Of a stretch of DNA of 64,000 nt, positions 17,391 through 25,438 are shown in pieces. Numbering within the stretch: the stretch's first letter is position 1; each line of letters begins with the position of its first letter. Made by a program: the position numbers and the translations under genes. This DNA is from Butyrivibrio sp. WCD3002 (GTDB taxonomy: Bacteria > Bacillota > Clostridia > Lachnospirales > Lachnospiraceae), in contig NZ_AUJO01000002.1 in the NCBI RefSeq assembly GCF_000424265.1, positions 355,289 through 419,288 on the forward strand, read 5' to 3'. Below the pieces are notes generated by a model that was not told the origin of the DNA, made no database searches, and worked only from the letters and a program-made list of their open reading frames with translations.

Positions 17391-18122
17391 TTATAATTTC
17401 TTCTTCAAAGTTAGGATATTTTGCCCATCCTTATGCTCGTAAATTACATCGTCCATGACCTTCTTGGTCATAAAAATACCAAGACCTCCGATCTGTCTCT
17501 CCGCAACAGGAATCGTAAGATCGGGGTCTTCCTTCTCGAGAGGATTATAAGGCACACCGGTGTCTCTGAATTGAACAGATAATTCACCGGCTTCCTTATC
17601 TACATTCACCAGAATAGCAGCATTGCCCTTCCCCGGAGCATAAGCATAGTGGGCGATATTAACAAATATCTCCTCTACTGCAAGATTTACCTGCATAGCA
17701 GTCTTAGGGGCTGCTCCTGCTTCATCGAGGGTTTCCTCTATAAAAGCCATAACATCATTAAGCTGATTAACATCTGCTTCTATCTCTAATTTTTTCATAT
17801 GCCCTTTTCCATATCTTCCATTATAATCATTCGATAGTAAGGATATCTGAAAACCGGTTACTTCGAAAATCTCGCTGACTTCTTCACTTACATTCTTTAC
17901 AACCATCTTACCCTGTTTGTTCATCTTTTTCTGAGCAGACAGAAGAACGCGAAGTCCTGCGGAAGAAATGTATTCAAGCTTTGCAAAATCAAATGTGAGC
18001 TCCTCGATATTCTCAAGAGAACCATTGATCTCTTCTTCGAGGCCGGGTGCTGTAGTAGTATCAAGTCTTCCTTCAAGTGAGATAGTTAATGCCTTTCCAT
18101 TTACGTCCTTATTTATTGTCAT
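17391..18122 (-). CDS. STAS domain fused by apparent frameshift to RsbW-like ATPase
   Basis: 243 residues. Residues 1-95 are a STAS domain with YISSAGLRVLL; residues about 108-243 are an RsbW-type histidine-kinase-like ATPase with NLAVEEIFVNI (N box) and GGLGIFMTKK. The ATG at 18122 has GGAGAGG upstream. The join is suspicious. If the T-run at 17850-17853 (AAAA on the plus strand) had one more base, the STAS part would end FSDILTIE and stop at 17827-17829, a normal end for this family. The ATPase could then start at its own ATG at 17798 after AAAGGG. So ancestrally these were two genes (STAS 17827-18122, RsbW-like 17391-17798). The fusion may be real or a sequencing error. Role: serine-phosphorylation partner switching. 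Confidence 0.85.
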   Translation of the reverse strand: MTINKDVNGKALTISLEGRLDTTTAPGLEEEINGSLENIEELTFDFAKLEYISSAGLRVLLSAQKKMNKQGKMVVKNVSEEVSEIFEVTGFQISLLSNDYNGRYGKGHMKKLEIEADVNQLNDVMAFIEETLDEAGAAPKTAMQVNLAVEEIFVNIAHYAYAPGKGNAAILVNVDKEAGELSVQFRDTGVPYNPLEKEDPDLTIPVAERQIGGLGIFMTKKVMDDVIYEHKDGQNILTLKKKL

Positions 18123-18230
18123 TTTGTCCTCTCCTCTCAATGAAAAACAATCATAGAATTCTGTTTTTCCTCAGAAAAACTAAAGCCTATATATAATTTT
18201 ACATCACATTAGTTCGTTTTAAAACGGAAT

Positions 18231-19106
18231 TTAGATAATGTTAATATTTACATTGCATTTTCCTATCTCTTCATCTATCCGCTTTTTGATTTTGGTTGAA
18301 ATATCTCTTATTTCTTTATAGGTCATATCGGGATGAAACTGTAATGAAATATCGATATTTTTATAACTGCCGTTGACCCTGCTCTTTATATCTCCCAAAA
18401 GCTCATAGGAATCATAGAACTCATTGAGAACTTTTATTATTAAAAGCTGGCTTTCTTCATCCAGAGTAAGGTCTATAAGTTCTTGCACAGCGCTGCTCAG
18501 GTGATGCCCGATTTCAATAGAAAAAGGAACTATCAGTATGATACATACAATGGGTGAAAAATAAACTATCCACTTGGTATTATGGAAAATTATTCCGATA
18601 ATGAGCGTAAAGATTGTGATAAAGTCAAATACGAATTCTTTTTTGGCACTAAGGAAAGCAGTATGAACTATACGGCTGTGGTCCTTTTCCGTTAACAGCT
18701 TTTCTCTATACAAAATAAAAAGGTCTATGAGAAGTCCGACGGCACTGATAATAAGAGCCAGCTCAAGATTCCTCTCCCCTCCTGGATAGATCAGTTTGCG
18801 AACAGCAAATAAAAGCACACATCCAAGACCTGCAAGATCAAAGATTTCACATGTCTGGGCAGTTATCGCCTCGATTTTCCCTATTCCGTAATTGAACATG
18901 AATTTTAGATTTTTCATCAGCTTCGCAGAAATGATCAGCAGAAGAATTCCCGGAGCTACAATGCTTACATTTTCAATAAACTCCATCCAGACAATCATGG
19001 AATTACTGGCTATAGCTGCGAGAAATGATGTAATAACTCCGGGGATGCGCCACAGAACAAGAAGTAATGCCAACTTATGCTGCCTTAAAAATACGTCTTT
19101 ACTCAT
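18231..19106 (-). CDS. Cation diffusion facilitator-like membrane protein
   Basis: 291 residues from the ATG at 19106, preceded by GGGAGGGG. It has five or six hydrophobic helices followed by a soluble C-terminal domain ending KCNVNINII. Layout and the YGIGKIEAITA segment resemble cation diffusion facilitators (YGxxxxE in the loop after helix two), and the C-terminal domain with YKEIRDISTKIKKRI fits the CDF cytoplasmic domain. The metal-binding His/Asp pairs of classic zinc transporters are only partly evident (EFVFDF instead of HxxxD), so the substrate is uncertain. Last gene of an operon with the STAS-phosphotransferase 19 bases upstream. Confidence 0.75.
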   Translation of the reverse strand: MSKDVFLRQHKLALLLVLWRIPGVITSFLAAIASNSMIVWMEFIENVSIVAPGILLLIISAKLMKNLKFMFNYGIGKIEAITAQTCEIFDLAGLGCVLLFAVRKLIYPGGERNLELALIISAVGLLIDLFILYREKLLTEKDHSRIVHTAFLSAKKEFVFDFITIFTLIIGIIFHNTKWIVYFSPIVCIILIVPFSIEIGHHLSSAVQELIDLTLDEESQLLIIKVLNEFYDSYELLGDIKSRVNGSYKNIDISLQFHPDMTYKEIRDISTKIKKRIDEEIGKCNVNINII

Positions 19107-19125
19107 CTTCCCCTCCCAGGTGAAT

Positions 19126-20298
19126 TCACAGTGCAAGATCAAAGTCATCATATTTAGCAGCCAGCTCCTTAATATGTGCTGCGGTATGTTCTATTCTGAT
19201 GGCTGTAAGCTCCTTTTTATTAGAAATGCCGGCTACAATCTGTCCAAGAAATCGAATATATCCAAGAAGCTTTATCTTATCAAAGATCACGGAAAGCTTA
19301 TCATCACTTACGCCTTCAAAATAATATCTTATGGTGTGCTCCCAGATATGATCTGCCGTATCCTGTGTTATGCCAAGGAATTCCTCTGAATTGCCGGGCT
19401 CATCTTCCGCATAGGCACAATAACATACGAAAAGTCCCTGAAGGTCAAATATCGCCTGCCCTGTTGAGAGGGTATCCATATCGATAAGCATTGGTTCATC
19501 ATCTGAGATCATCACATTTTTCATGTGATAATCACCATGAATAACGTGCATATCATCAGGCATCTCTTCTATCATGGCGCGGCACTTATTGGCAGTTTCC
19601 TTATCAAGATGCTCTTCTATCTGGTCCATATAGCGAAGGAATGTGTTTTTGGCAAGCGGCAAGATCCCGGGCTCCATCAGGGTCCCATGTACTACCTTTG
19701 CCAGCTCTGCCAGCTTTTTTTCTATCTCATCAAGCCTCTGTGGTTCTTCAATGATAATGTCGTTGAAGCTTTTTGATTTTAAAAGTTCAAAGACTGAACC
19801 GTAGCGTCCGTCTTCCGACTTAACTATGTCAAAGGAAATGGCTGTGGGAATACCCTTTACGAAAGCCATCTTTGCCATCTTCTTTTCATTTTCAATCATG
19901 GGAATAGCATCAGGAGAATCATACATTTTGACAATTGTATCCTGATCAATACGATAGACGGTGCCATAGAAGCCCTTGCCGATCTGCTCACAGCCGTCTA
20001 ATGAAATTACTCTGTATTTTTTCTTAATATCTAAAATCTCAGTAAAACCTGTAGTCTCAAAAATGCTGTAGACATCAGGTGAAACCTCAATGATAGTCAG
20101 CTCATCATCAATTAACTTGCGGATTTTCATAAGGACGCGAAGTCCCGCACTGGATATGTACTCCAAATCTGATGCATCAAAAACAGTCTTCCTGCCTCCA
20201 CTGTTTTTAAGGAGTGGGATAAGCTTCTCCTCCCACTCGAGAGCATTACCTGAATCTATCCTGCCTTCGAGTTTTAAAACCAGTCTGTCAGTAGCCAT
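19126..20298 (-). CDS. STAS domain fused to aminoglycoside-phosphotransferase-like kinase
   Basis: 390 residues. The N-terminal ~95 residues are a STAS domain (LEYISSAGLRVLMKI). After a linker begins a small-molecule/protein kinase fold of the APH/choline kinase type: IGKGFYGTVYRI glycine-rich loop, VKMYD with the ATP-binding lysine, HGDYHMKNVMI near residue 249 as catalytic loop, and LIDMDTL as metal-binding aspartate. I took the ATG at 20298, eight bases after GGAGG; an upstream in-frame start would overlap the previous gene. It could phosphorylate its own or partner STAS domains, or a small molecule; this is not known. Lies in an operon with an SGNH/MBOAT pair. Confidence 0.87.
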   Translation of the reverse strand: MATDRLVLKLEGRIDSGNALEWEEKLIPLLKNSGGRKTVFDASDLEYISSAGLRVLMKIRKLIDDELTIIEVSPDVYSIFETTGFTEILDIKKKYRVISLDGCEQIGKGFYGTVYRIDQDTIVKMYDSPDAIPMIENEKKMAKMAFVKGIPTAISFDIVKSEDGRYGSVFELLKSKSFNDIIIEEPQRLDEIEKKLAELAKVVHGTLMEPGILPLAKNTFLRYMDQIEEHLDKETANKCRAMIEEMPDDMHVIHGDYHMKNVMISDDEPMLIDMDTLSTGQAIFDLQGLFVCYCAYAEDEPGNSEEFLGITQDTADHIWEHTIRYYFEGVSDDKLSVIFDKIKLLGYIRFLGQIVAGISNKKELTAIRIEHTAAHIKELAAKYDDFDLAL

Positions 20299-20303
20299 AA
20301 GCT

Positions 20304-21383
20304 TTACCTCCATTCCCAGCCTTCATCTTCTACCTGCTTTTTAACAGAAAGAACATGTCTGTCATAACTTGCGTATCGCTCATCGCCTCTATGATCAGGG
20401 AGTAATTCTTCACCATAGAGTCTTCTTAAATCCTGTCCAAGAAACTTGGTATATTTTGTACTTCCATAATAATTCAAATGAGAGCTTCCATCAGAAAAAT
20501 CCGAGCCACCTTCATAGTCAATTCCGAAATCCTCCGGATGCTTGAATGTGTAATCGTAATAAACGTGACTTACGCCCTTTGCCTGAAGTTCAAGAACGTA
20601 TTTTTCAAGCCAGTTATATCTGAGATCCTCTTCGTTCTCCATAACTTCATTGCCGTCATTTATGGCATAGGGAATACTTGTTATATAGAGCTGTATGCCC
20701 TTTCCCCCGGTGTATTCGATTATCTTATTCAGGTATTCCACGGATTTATCAGATGGTGCCTTCACTTCATCAAGTCGCAAAACAGGACTTTGGAAGGACT
20801 GATTGTGGAATCTTGGGCTGTATCCCTTGAAGGCCTCATAATCGAACTCAAAGGCTTCCTTTACATCCTCTGCTTTTAGCTGCGAGTATCTGTCATGATA
20901 TCCGAAATACGCAGGGAAATATTTATCAATAAGTTCAAGATTACCATCAAGCGCCACATTCATCATCCTGAGCTTGTTCATGGAAAACTTCATGCCATAA
21001 AGGGTGTCATCCATGAAGTAATACTTATCTTCATAATCATCCTGATAAATTGCAGGAGTGAAAAAATCAAGAACTATTACCTTGGGGTTTTGATTTTTGC
21101 AAAACTCCTTTATGTAATAATATGAGCACCACAGGGGCTGTTCAGCTGATGAATAGTCATAGGCCGTTATGCCGTAATCATTGAACAGACATGCTGTATT
21201 GATTCCGCAGTGAACATGGCTTGAACCTATCATGGCAACATCAATTGTATCCTCGGGCTGATGATACAATGCGCTTCCCTGAATGATACCTGCCTCCGAA
21301 CGCTCCTTTAATATAGTATCGGACACAGATAGGGCAGTTATTATAACTATTATACTAATAATTGTAGCAATAAATGATCTCAT
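20304..21383 (-). CDS. SGNH/AlgJ-like partner of MBOAT acyltransferase
   Basis: 359 residues with one N-terminal membrane anchor (residues about 4-22). The extracytoplasmic part begins with VAMIGSSHVHCGI, where the nucleophile-containing GSSH block is typical of SGNH-like proteins that work with MBOAT acyltransferases (AlgJ/AlgX and DltD types). A possible catalytic D-x-x-H lies in SDGSSHLNYYG near residue 305. It starts with AAAGGA upstream and follows the MBOAT gene by 66 bases. Predicted role: transfer of acyl (often acetyl) groups to a cell-surface polymer. The polymer is unknown. Confidence 0.82.
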   Translation of the reverse strand: MRSFIATIISIIVIITALSVSDTILKERSEAGIIQGSALYHQPEDTIDVAMIGSSHVHCGINTACLFNDYGITAYDYSSAEQPLWCSYYYIKEFCKNQNPKVIVLDFFTPAIYQDDYEDKYYFMDDTLYGMKFSMNKLRMMNVALDGNLELIDKYFPAYFGYHDRYSQLKAEDVKEAFEFDYEAFKGYSPRFHNQSFQSPVLRLDEVKAPSDKSVEYLNKIIEYTGGKGIQLYITSIPYAINDGNEVMENEEDLRYNWLEKYVLELQAKGVSHVYYDYTFKHPEDFGIDYEGGSDFSDGSSHLNYYGSTKYTKFLGQDLRRLYGEELLPDHRGDERYASYDRHVLSVKKQVEDEGWEWR

Positions 21384-21449
21384 TTTTATCCTTTTTGCCG
21401 TTTTTGATTGTTTTTTTCATTATTGCAGCCGGTCAGCTGCACGTCCGGA

Positions 21450-22898
21450 TCAGAACTGCATATATACGAAGCTTCTTATCTCTTCGCCGGATCCATATTT
21501 TCCAAAAATAAGTATCACGATGATAAATACAGTAAAGAACACTGCTCTTTTTATAAGGCCAAAGTCAAGACGTATCACTTCAGGCGGAATGGTGTCTTTC
21601 CTGTATGCGATCACATCCATAACAATAAGTGCCATCATGCAGATAGCAAGAAGCCACCACTCAAAGCTTCCCATTCCAAGAAGAAGCTCTTCTTCAAATT
21701 TCAGTCCTTCAGTCAGCGCTGCAGGATTGGCAAAGGGAATCATACCTTTTATAAATGCCGTTGCATTCTCCATGCTGCTTGCACGGAAGAAAATCCATGC
21801 AAAGGACACCAGAAGGAAATTCACAATTCTTCCGCTCATACCTTTTACAAGGAATGCGGCAGATGATTTTCTAAGGTAGCCTGCAAGAACATTGAACACG
21901 CCGTGAAGAAGTCCCCAGATTATAAAGGTCACTCCCACACCATGCCAGATACCGCTTACGAAGAATACCATCATGACATTGAATATCTTACGAACAGCAC
22001 CTTTTCTGTTTCCGCCAAGAGTAATATACACATAGTCCTTAAGGAAATTGCTGAGAGAAATATGCCAGCTTCTCCAGAACTCTACGATATTCTCTGTAAG
22101 GTAAGGGGTCTTGAAATTCTGTGTGATATCTATACCAAACATTACTGAGATACCCATCATTATGTTGGTGTATCCTGCAAAGTCGCAGTAAATCTGCATG
22201 GTATAGAGAATTGAAGTCAGGATCAGAGTCACAGAACCATACTGCGTCGGATCTTCGAATACGATATCAACCACGCCGCCGATTCTGTCGGCAAGAACCA
22301 TTTTCATAAATAATCCCCAGGTAAGATATGTAAGGGATTTAAGTGCTCTTTCCTTATCAAAAAACTTTGCCTTCTCGCAGTTATCTATCTGCTCGCTAAA
22401 GGGCTGCTCTCTTTCAATAGGGCCGCTTATCCACTTGGGAAACCAGGTCATATAAAGAGCAAATTTAAAGGGATTTTTCTGAGCTTTTCTTTTGCCCATG
22501 GTGATATCAGCAAGATAGCTGATTGCCTGAAAGGTATAAAAAGAGAGGCCTATAGGCGCTGCAAATTTAAAGATGCCTGAGAGCTTTTCGGATCCCAGAA
22601 ACTCTCCCAAAAAGGGGAAATACTTCCAGCCAAAAAGAATAAGGGCAAGAGCAGCTACGCCCATACCTCCGATGATCTTAAGTGCTTTATTTTTTTCCGC
22701 ATCCGAAATAAGCAGCCCCGTAAGCCAGGTAAATGCCGTCATAGCAAGAAGTACAAGCAGGCCAAAGCCGTGTCCCTGCCAGTAAATGAACAGAATACTT
22801 GCCGCAAGCAATACATAGCTGCGAAGCTTTTTCGGACAGATATTAAAAATCACAAATAATATGAAGATAAAAGCCAGTGTTGAAAACTGAAAGTGCAT
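21450..22898 (-). CDS. MBOAT family O-acyltransferase (AlgI/DltB-like)
   Basis: 482 residues with about 11 hydrophobic helices. Conserved MBOAT blocks are visible: PIGLSFYTFQAISYLAD, WFPKWISGPIER, FWRSWHISLSNFLKDYVY, and the catalytic histidine in SGIWHGVGVTFIIWG. It moves acyl groups across the membrane for O-acylation of a surface polysaccharide or teichoic acid. GGAGG precedes the ATG at 22898, 17 bases after the MATE gene; the SGNH-like partner follows. A second MBOAT lies at 44545-45942, so two such systems exist in the window. Confidence 0.93.
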   Translation of the reverse strand: MHFQFSTLAFIFILFVIFNICPKKLRSYVLLAASILFIYWQGHGFGLLVLLAMTAFTWLTGLLISDAEKNKALKIIGGMGVAALALILFGWKYFPFLGEFLGSEKLSGIFKFAAPIGLSFYTFQAISYLADITMGKRKAQKNPFKFALYMTWFPKWISGPIEREQPFSEQIDNCEKAKFFDKERALKSLTYLTWGLFMKMVLADRIGGVVDIVFEDPTQYGSVTLILTSILYTMQIYCDFAGYTNIMMGISVMFGIDITQNFKTPYLTENIVEFWRSWHISLSNFLKDYVYITLGGNRKGAVRKIFNVMMVFFVSGIWHGVGVTFIIWGLLHGVFNVLAGYLRKSSAAFLVKGMSGRIVNFLLVSFAWIFFRASSMENATAFIKGMIPFANPAALTEGLKFEEELLLGMGSFEWWLLAICMMALIVMDVIAYRKDTIPPEVIRLDFGLIKRAVFFTVFIIVILIFGKYGSGEEIRSFVYMQF

Positions 22899-22915
22899 TT
22901 TTCCTCCGGTAATGT

Positions 22916-24274
22916 TTAATCGTTAAGCGGTGCAACCTTCTTACTGTATACCTTCTTAAAGAATACAGTAGAAAGTCCAAGAGATGCAATCTCTGCGATA
23001 GGGAAAGCCCACCATACGGCGTTGACATTGCCTGTAAGTGAAAGAAGCCATGCCACAGGAATAAGCACCACCAGCTGACGTCCAACAGATACGATCAGTG
23101 AATAAATACTCTCTGAAAATGCCTGAAAGACTGAGCCTAGTGCGATACAGATTCCGGCAATAGGGAAGCTTAAGCTTATTATTCTAAGGGCCGGAACACC
23201 GATTACATCCATTTCTGCTGAAGCGTTGAATAGCGCAAGCAGAACTTTAGGTAAAATCTGGAAACTCAATGTACCTGCTACCATTATTCCAACCGCAAGT
23301 GTAATGGTGAATCTGAGAGCATCTTCGATTCTCTTTTTATATCCTGCTCCAAAGTTATAAGCAAGAACAGGAATAAGTCCGTTGTTCAGACCGAAAATCG
23401 GCATAAAGAAGAAGCTCTGAAGCTTGAAGTACACACCAAATACGGCAGCTGCTGTGGTGGAGAAACCGATAAGTATCAGATTCATGGCATAGGTCATGAT
23501 AGAACCGATGGACATCATAAGGATTGAAGGTACACCAACATAATATATCTCCTTTACAATGTCAGCTTTTGGCGAGAATATGAGCTTTGGTCTTATATTT
23601 ATATCAGGGTTCTTTTTGAGGTTGCAGAAAAGTCCCACAGATGATCCAACTATCTGACCCAAAACCGTAGCAACCGCTGCACCTGTAACTCCCATTCTGG
23701 GGAATCCGCAAAGTCCAAAGATCATAATAGGATCAAAGATAATATTGATAACTGCGCCTGTCATCTGAGATGCCATACTGAAAACCGTGCGTCCCGTTGA
23801 CTGAAGCATTCTCTCAAAGGTCATCTGGAAGAATATTCCCGCAGAGCAGAGGCAGATTATTCTAAGATACTGAACTGCATATTCGATGATAAGCGGATCA
23901 TTTGTCTGAGTACGAATAAAGGGCTCAACGAAAAATACACCTATAATAAAGAACACGAGATAATTCATAAGTGTAAGAAGTATCGTAGTATTTGCAGCCG
24001 CATCGGATCTGTCGAATTTCTTTTCTCCAAGAGATCTTGAAAGCAGAGCGTTCATACCTACGCCTGTACCTGAACCGAGAGCTATCATGAAGTTCTGGAG
24101 CGGGAAAGCCAGTGTTACTGCAGTAAGCGCTGCCTCATCAATTCTAGCAACAAAGATACTGTCCACAACATTGTAGAGAGCCTGCACCAGCATGGATGCC
24201 ATCATAGGCAGTGACATAGTGATTATAAGTTTCTTAACGGGCAAAACACCCATCTTGTTTTCAGTAGCTGACAT
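22916..24274 (-). CDS. MATE family efflux transporter
   Basis: 452 residues, twelve predicted helices in two similar halves. The MATE/DinF-type pattern is clear: MSLPMMASMLVQALYNVVDSIFVARI at the N-terminus (read in pieces), ALTAVTLAFPLQNFM, GVGMNALLSR, and in the second half FGLNNGLIPVLAYNFGA. It exports cationic drugs or lipid-linked compounds by Na+ or H+ antiport. The ATG at 24274 has GAGGT upstream; an earlier in-frame start at 24361 would lie on top of the likely promoter. First gene of the MATE-MBOAT-SGNH-STAS/kinase-CDF operon. Confidence 0.93.
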   Translation of the reverse strand: MSATENKMGVLPVKKLIITMSLPMMASMLVQALYNVVDSIFVARIDEAALTAVTLAFPLQNFMIALGSGTGVGMNALLSRSLGEKKFDRSDAAANTTILLTLMNYLVFFIIGVFFVEPFIRTQTNDPLIIEYAVQYLRIICLCSAGIFFQMTFERMLQSTGRTVFSMASQMTGAVINIIFDPIMIFGLCGFPRMGVTGAAVATVLGQIVGSSVGLFCNLKKNPDINIRPKLIFSPKADIVKEIYYVGVPSILMMSIGSIMTYAMNLILIGFSTTAAAVFGVYFKLQSFFFMPIFGLNNGLIPVLAYNFGAGYKKRIEDALRFTITLAVGIMVAGTLSFQILPKVLLALFNASAEMDVIGVPALRIISLSFPIAGICIALGSVFQAFSESIYSLIVSVGRQLVVLIPVAWLLSLTGNVNAVWWAFPIAEIASLGLSTVFFKKVYSKKVAPLND

Positions 24275-24345
24275 TATTACCTCGTCTTTCCGTATTTTAA
24301 TAACTAAATCAAATGGTCTCGCAAAACATAATGCGACAATAAAAG

Positions 24346-24374
24346 ATTTTATATTAAACATTGTATCATGTAAA
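24346..24374 (-). promoter_or_regulatory. Predicted sigma-A promoter of MATE/MBOAT operon
   Basis: On the minus strand TTTACA (24369-24374) is followed after 17 bases by TAAAAT (24346-24351). Each differs from the consensus by one base. The 5' leader to the ATG at 24274 would be about 65 bases. Confidence 0.5.
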
Positions 24375-24419
24375 CCATCACATCTGAAATCATTAAAACA
24401 GCATTAAAACAGGGCGACG

Positions 24420-24449
24420 AAAAAGGAGCTGCGCTCCGGCAGCCCCTTT
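24420..24449 (-). terminator. Rho-independent terminator after sugar ABC operon
   Basis: An 11-bp stem with one G-U pair (24422-24432 with 24439-24449) and a six-base loop, followed on the minus strand by five U. It lies 23 bases after the last permease gene and just upstream of the MATE promoter. Confidence 0.8.
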
Positions 24450-24472
24450 GACCAGTTCATGGCTTATATTTT

Positions 24473-25426
24473 TTACTTAACTATCATACCTGTCTCTCTG
24501 TCTGCAAATACGCCGACCATGATGAGGAATACAATACCCATGATAAGTTGCTGGGTTTTGGGCTCTATTCCAAGCATTACAAGACCTGCTGTGAGAATCT
24601 TGTAAGTGAGGGCACCGAGGATGATGTTGTAGAATTTTACCTTGGCACCGCCGTTTACAGGCATTCCTCCAAGAACCAGTGCGATCATTATCTGTGTCTC
24701 AAGCTGATTACCTGCTGTGGAGGTAACAGAGCCAACCTTGATACTGTTGATGAAGGCTGCAAGGCCTGTTATCATGCCTGCTGCCATGTATACCAGCATC
24801 TTGGTTCTCTCAACTCTTACTCCCGCAAACCTTGCTGCAGTCTCTCCTGCACCTATGGCCTTAAGTCTGTTTCCAAGACCTGTGTACTGGAATACAGTAA
24901 AGGCCACTGCCAGAATTAACAGCGTGAATGCCAGGTTAAAGCTCATTGTGTTAAAGGATGTAATGTTGGATACGCCGTAAACAGGACTTTTTGTGGTGGC
25001 GTAGGCAACCATTCCGCGAAGCAGATACATGTTGCAGATAGTAACGATAAAGGATGTGATCTTGCGCTTTACATTAAAGAAGCCATTTACAAGACCGATC
25101 ACTCCGCCTGTTATGACGCCGCAAAGAACTGCCAGCACTATGTTGTAGTTGGATAAAAAGCACACAACCACAGAGCATATTCCAAGCATGGACCCCTGAG
25201 AGAAATCAAGTCCTCCCATGGTCATTACCATGAATACACCTACGCAGGCGATAAGCAGCACGTAGGATTGTGACAACAGCAGCTTAAGGTTACCTGCGGT
25301 ATACAGCTGTCCTCCTGTCAAAATGGCAAACAGGACAACTATGAATATGAACCCTGCAAAGGGCATTACATTTCTGATAATCGGACGCTCCATAAATGGG
25401 ACGTTCAGTTTTTTTGCATTTTCCAT
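24473..25426 (-). CDS. Sugar ABC transporter permease (RbsC-like)
   Basis: 317 residues with eight to ten helices. The family 2 branched-chain/sugar permease pattern is visible: MTMGGLDFSQGSMLGICS near residue 70 and GAGETAARFAGVRVERTK, then GGMPVNGGAKVKF near residue 260. Works as one of two membrane subunits with the permease at 26947-27894 and the ATPase at 25439-26935. GGGAGG precedes the ATG at 25426, 12 bases after the ATPase gene. Last gene of the uptake operon, followed by a terminator. Confidence 0.92.
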   Translation of the reverse strand: MENAKKLNVPFMERPIIRNVMPFAGFIFIVVLFAILTGGQLYTAGNLKLLLSQSYVLLIACVGVFMVMTMGGLDFSQGSMLGICSVVVCFLSNYNIVLAVLCGVITGGVIGLVNGFFNVKRKITSFIVTICNMYLLRGMVAYATTKSPVYGVSNITSFNTMSFNLAFTLLILAVAFTVFQYTGLGNRLKAIGAGETAARFAGVRVERTKMLVYMAAGMITGLAAFINSIKVGSVTSTAGNQLETQIMIALVLGGMPVNGGAKVKFYNIILGALTYKILTAGLVMLGIEPKTQQLIMGIVFLIMVGVFADRETGMIVK

Positions 25427-25438
25427 AAAACCTCCCCG

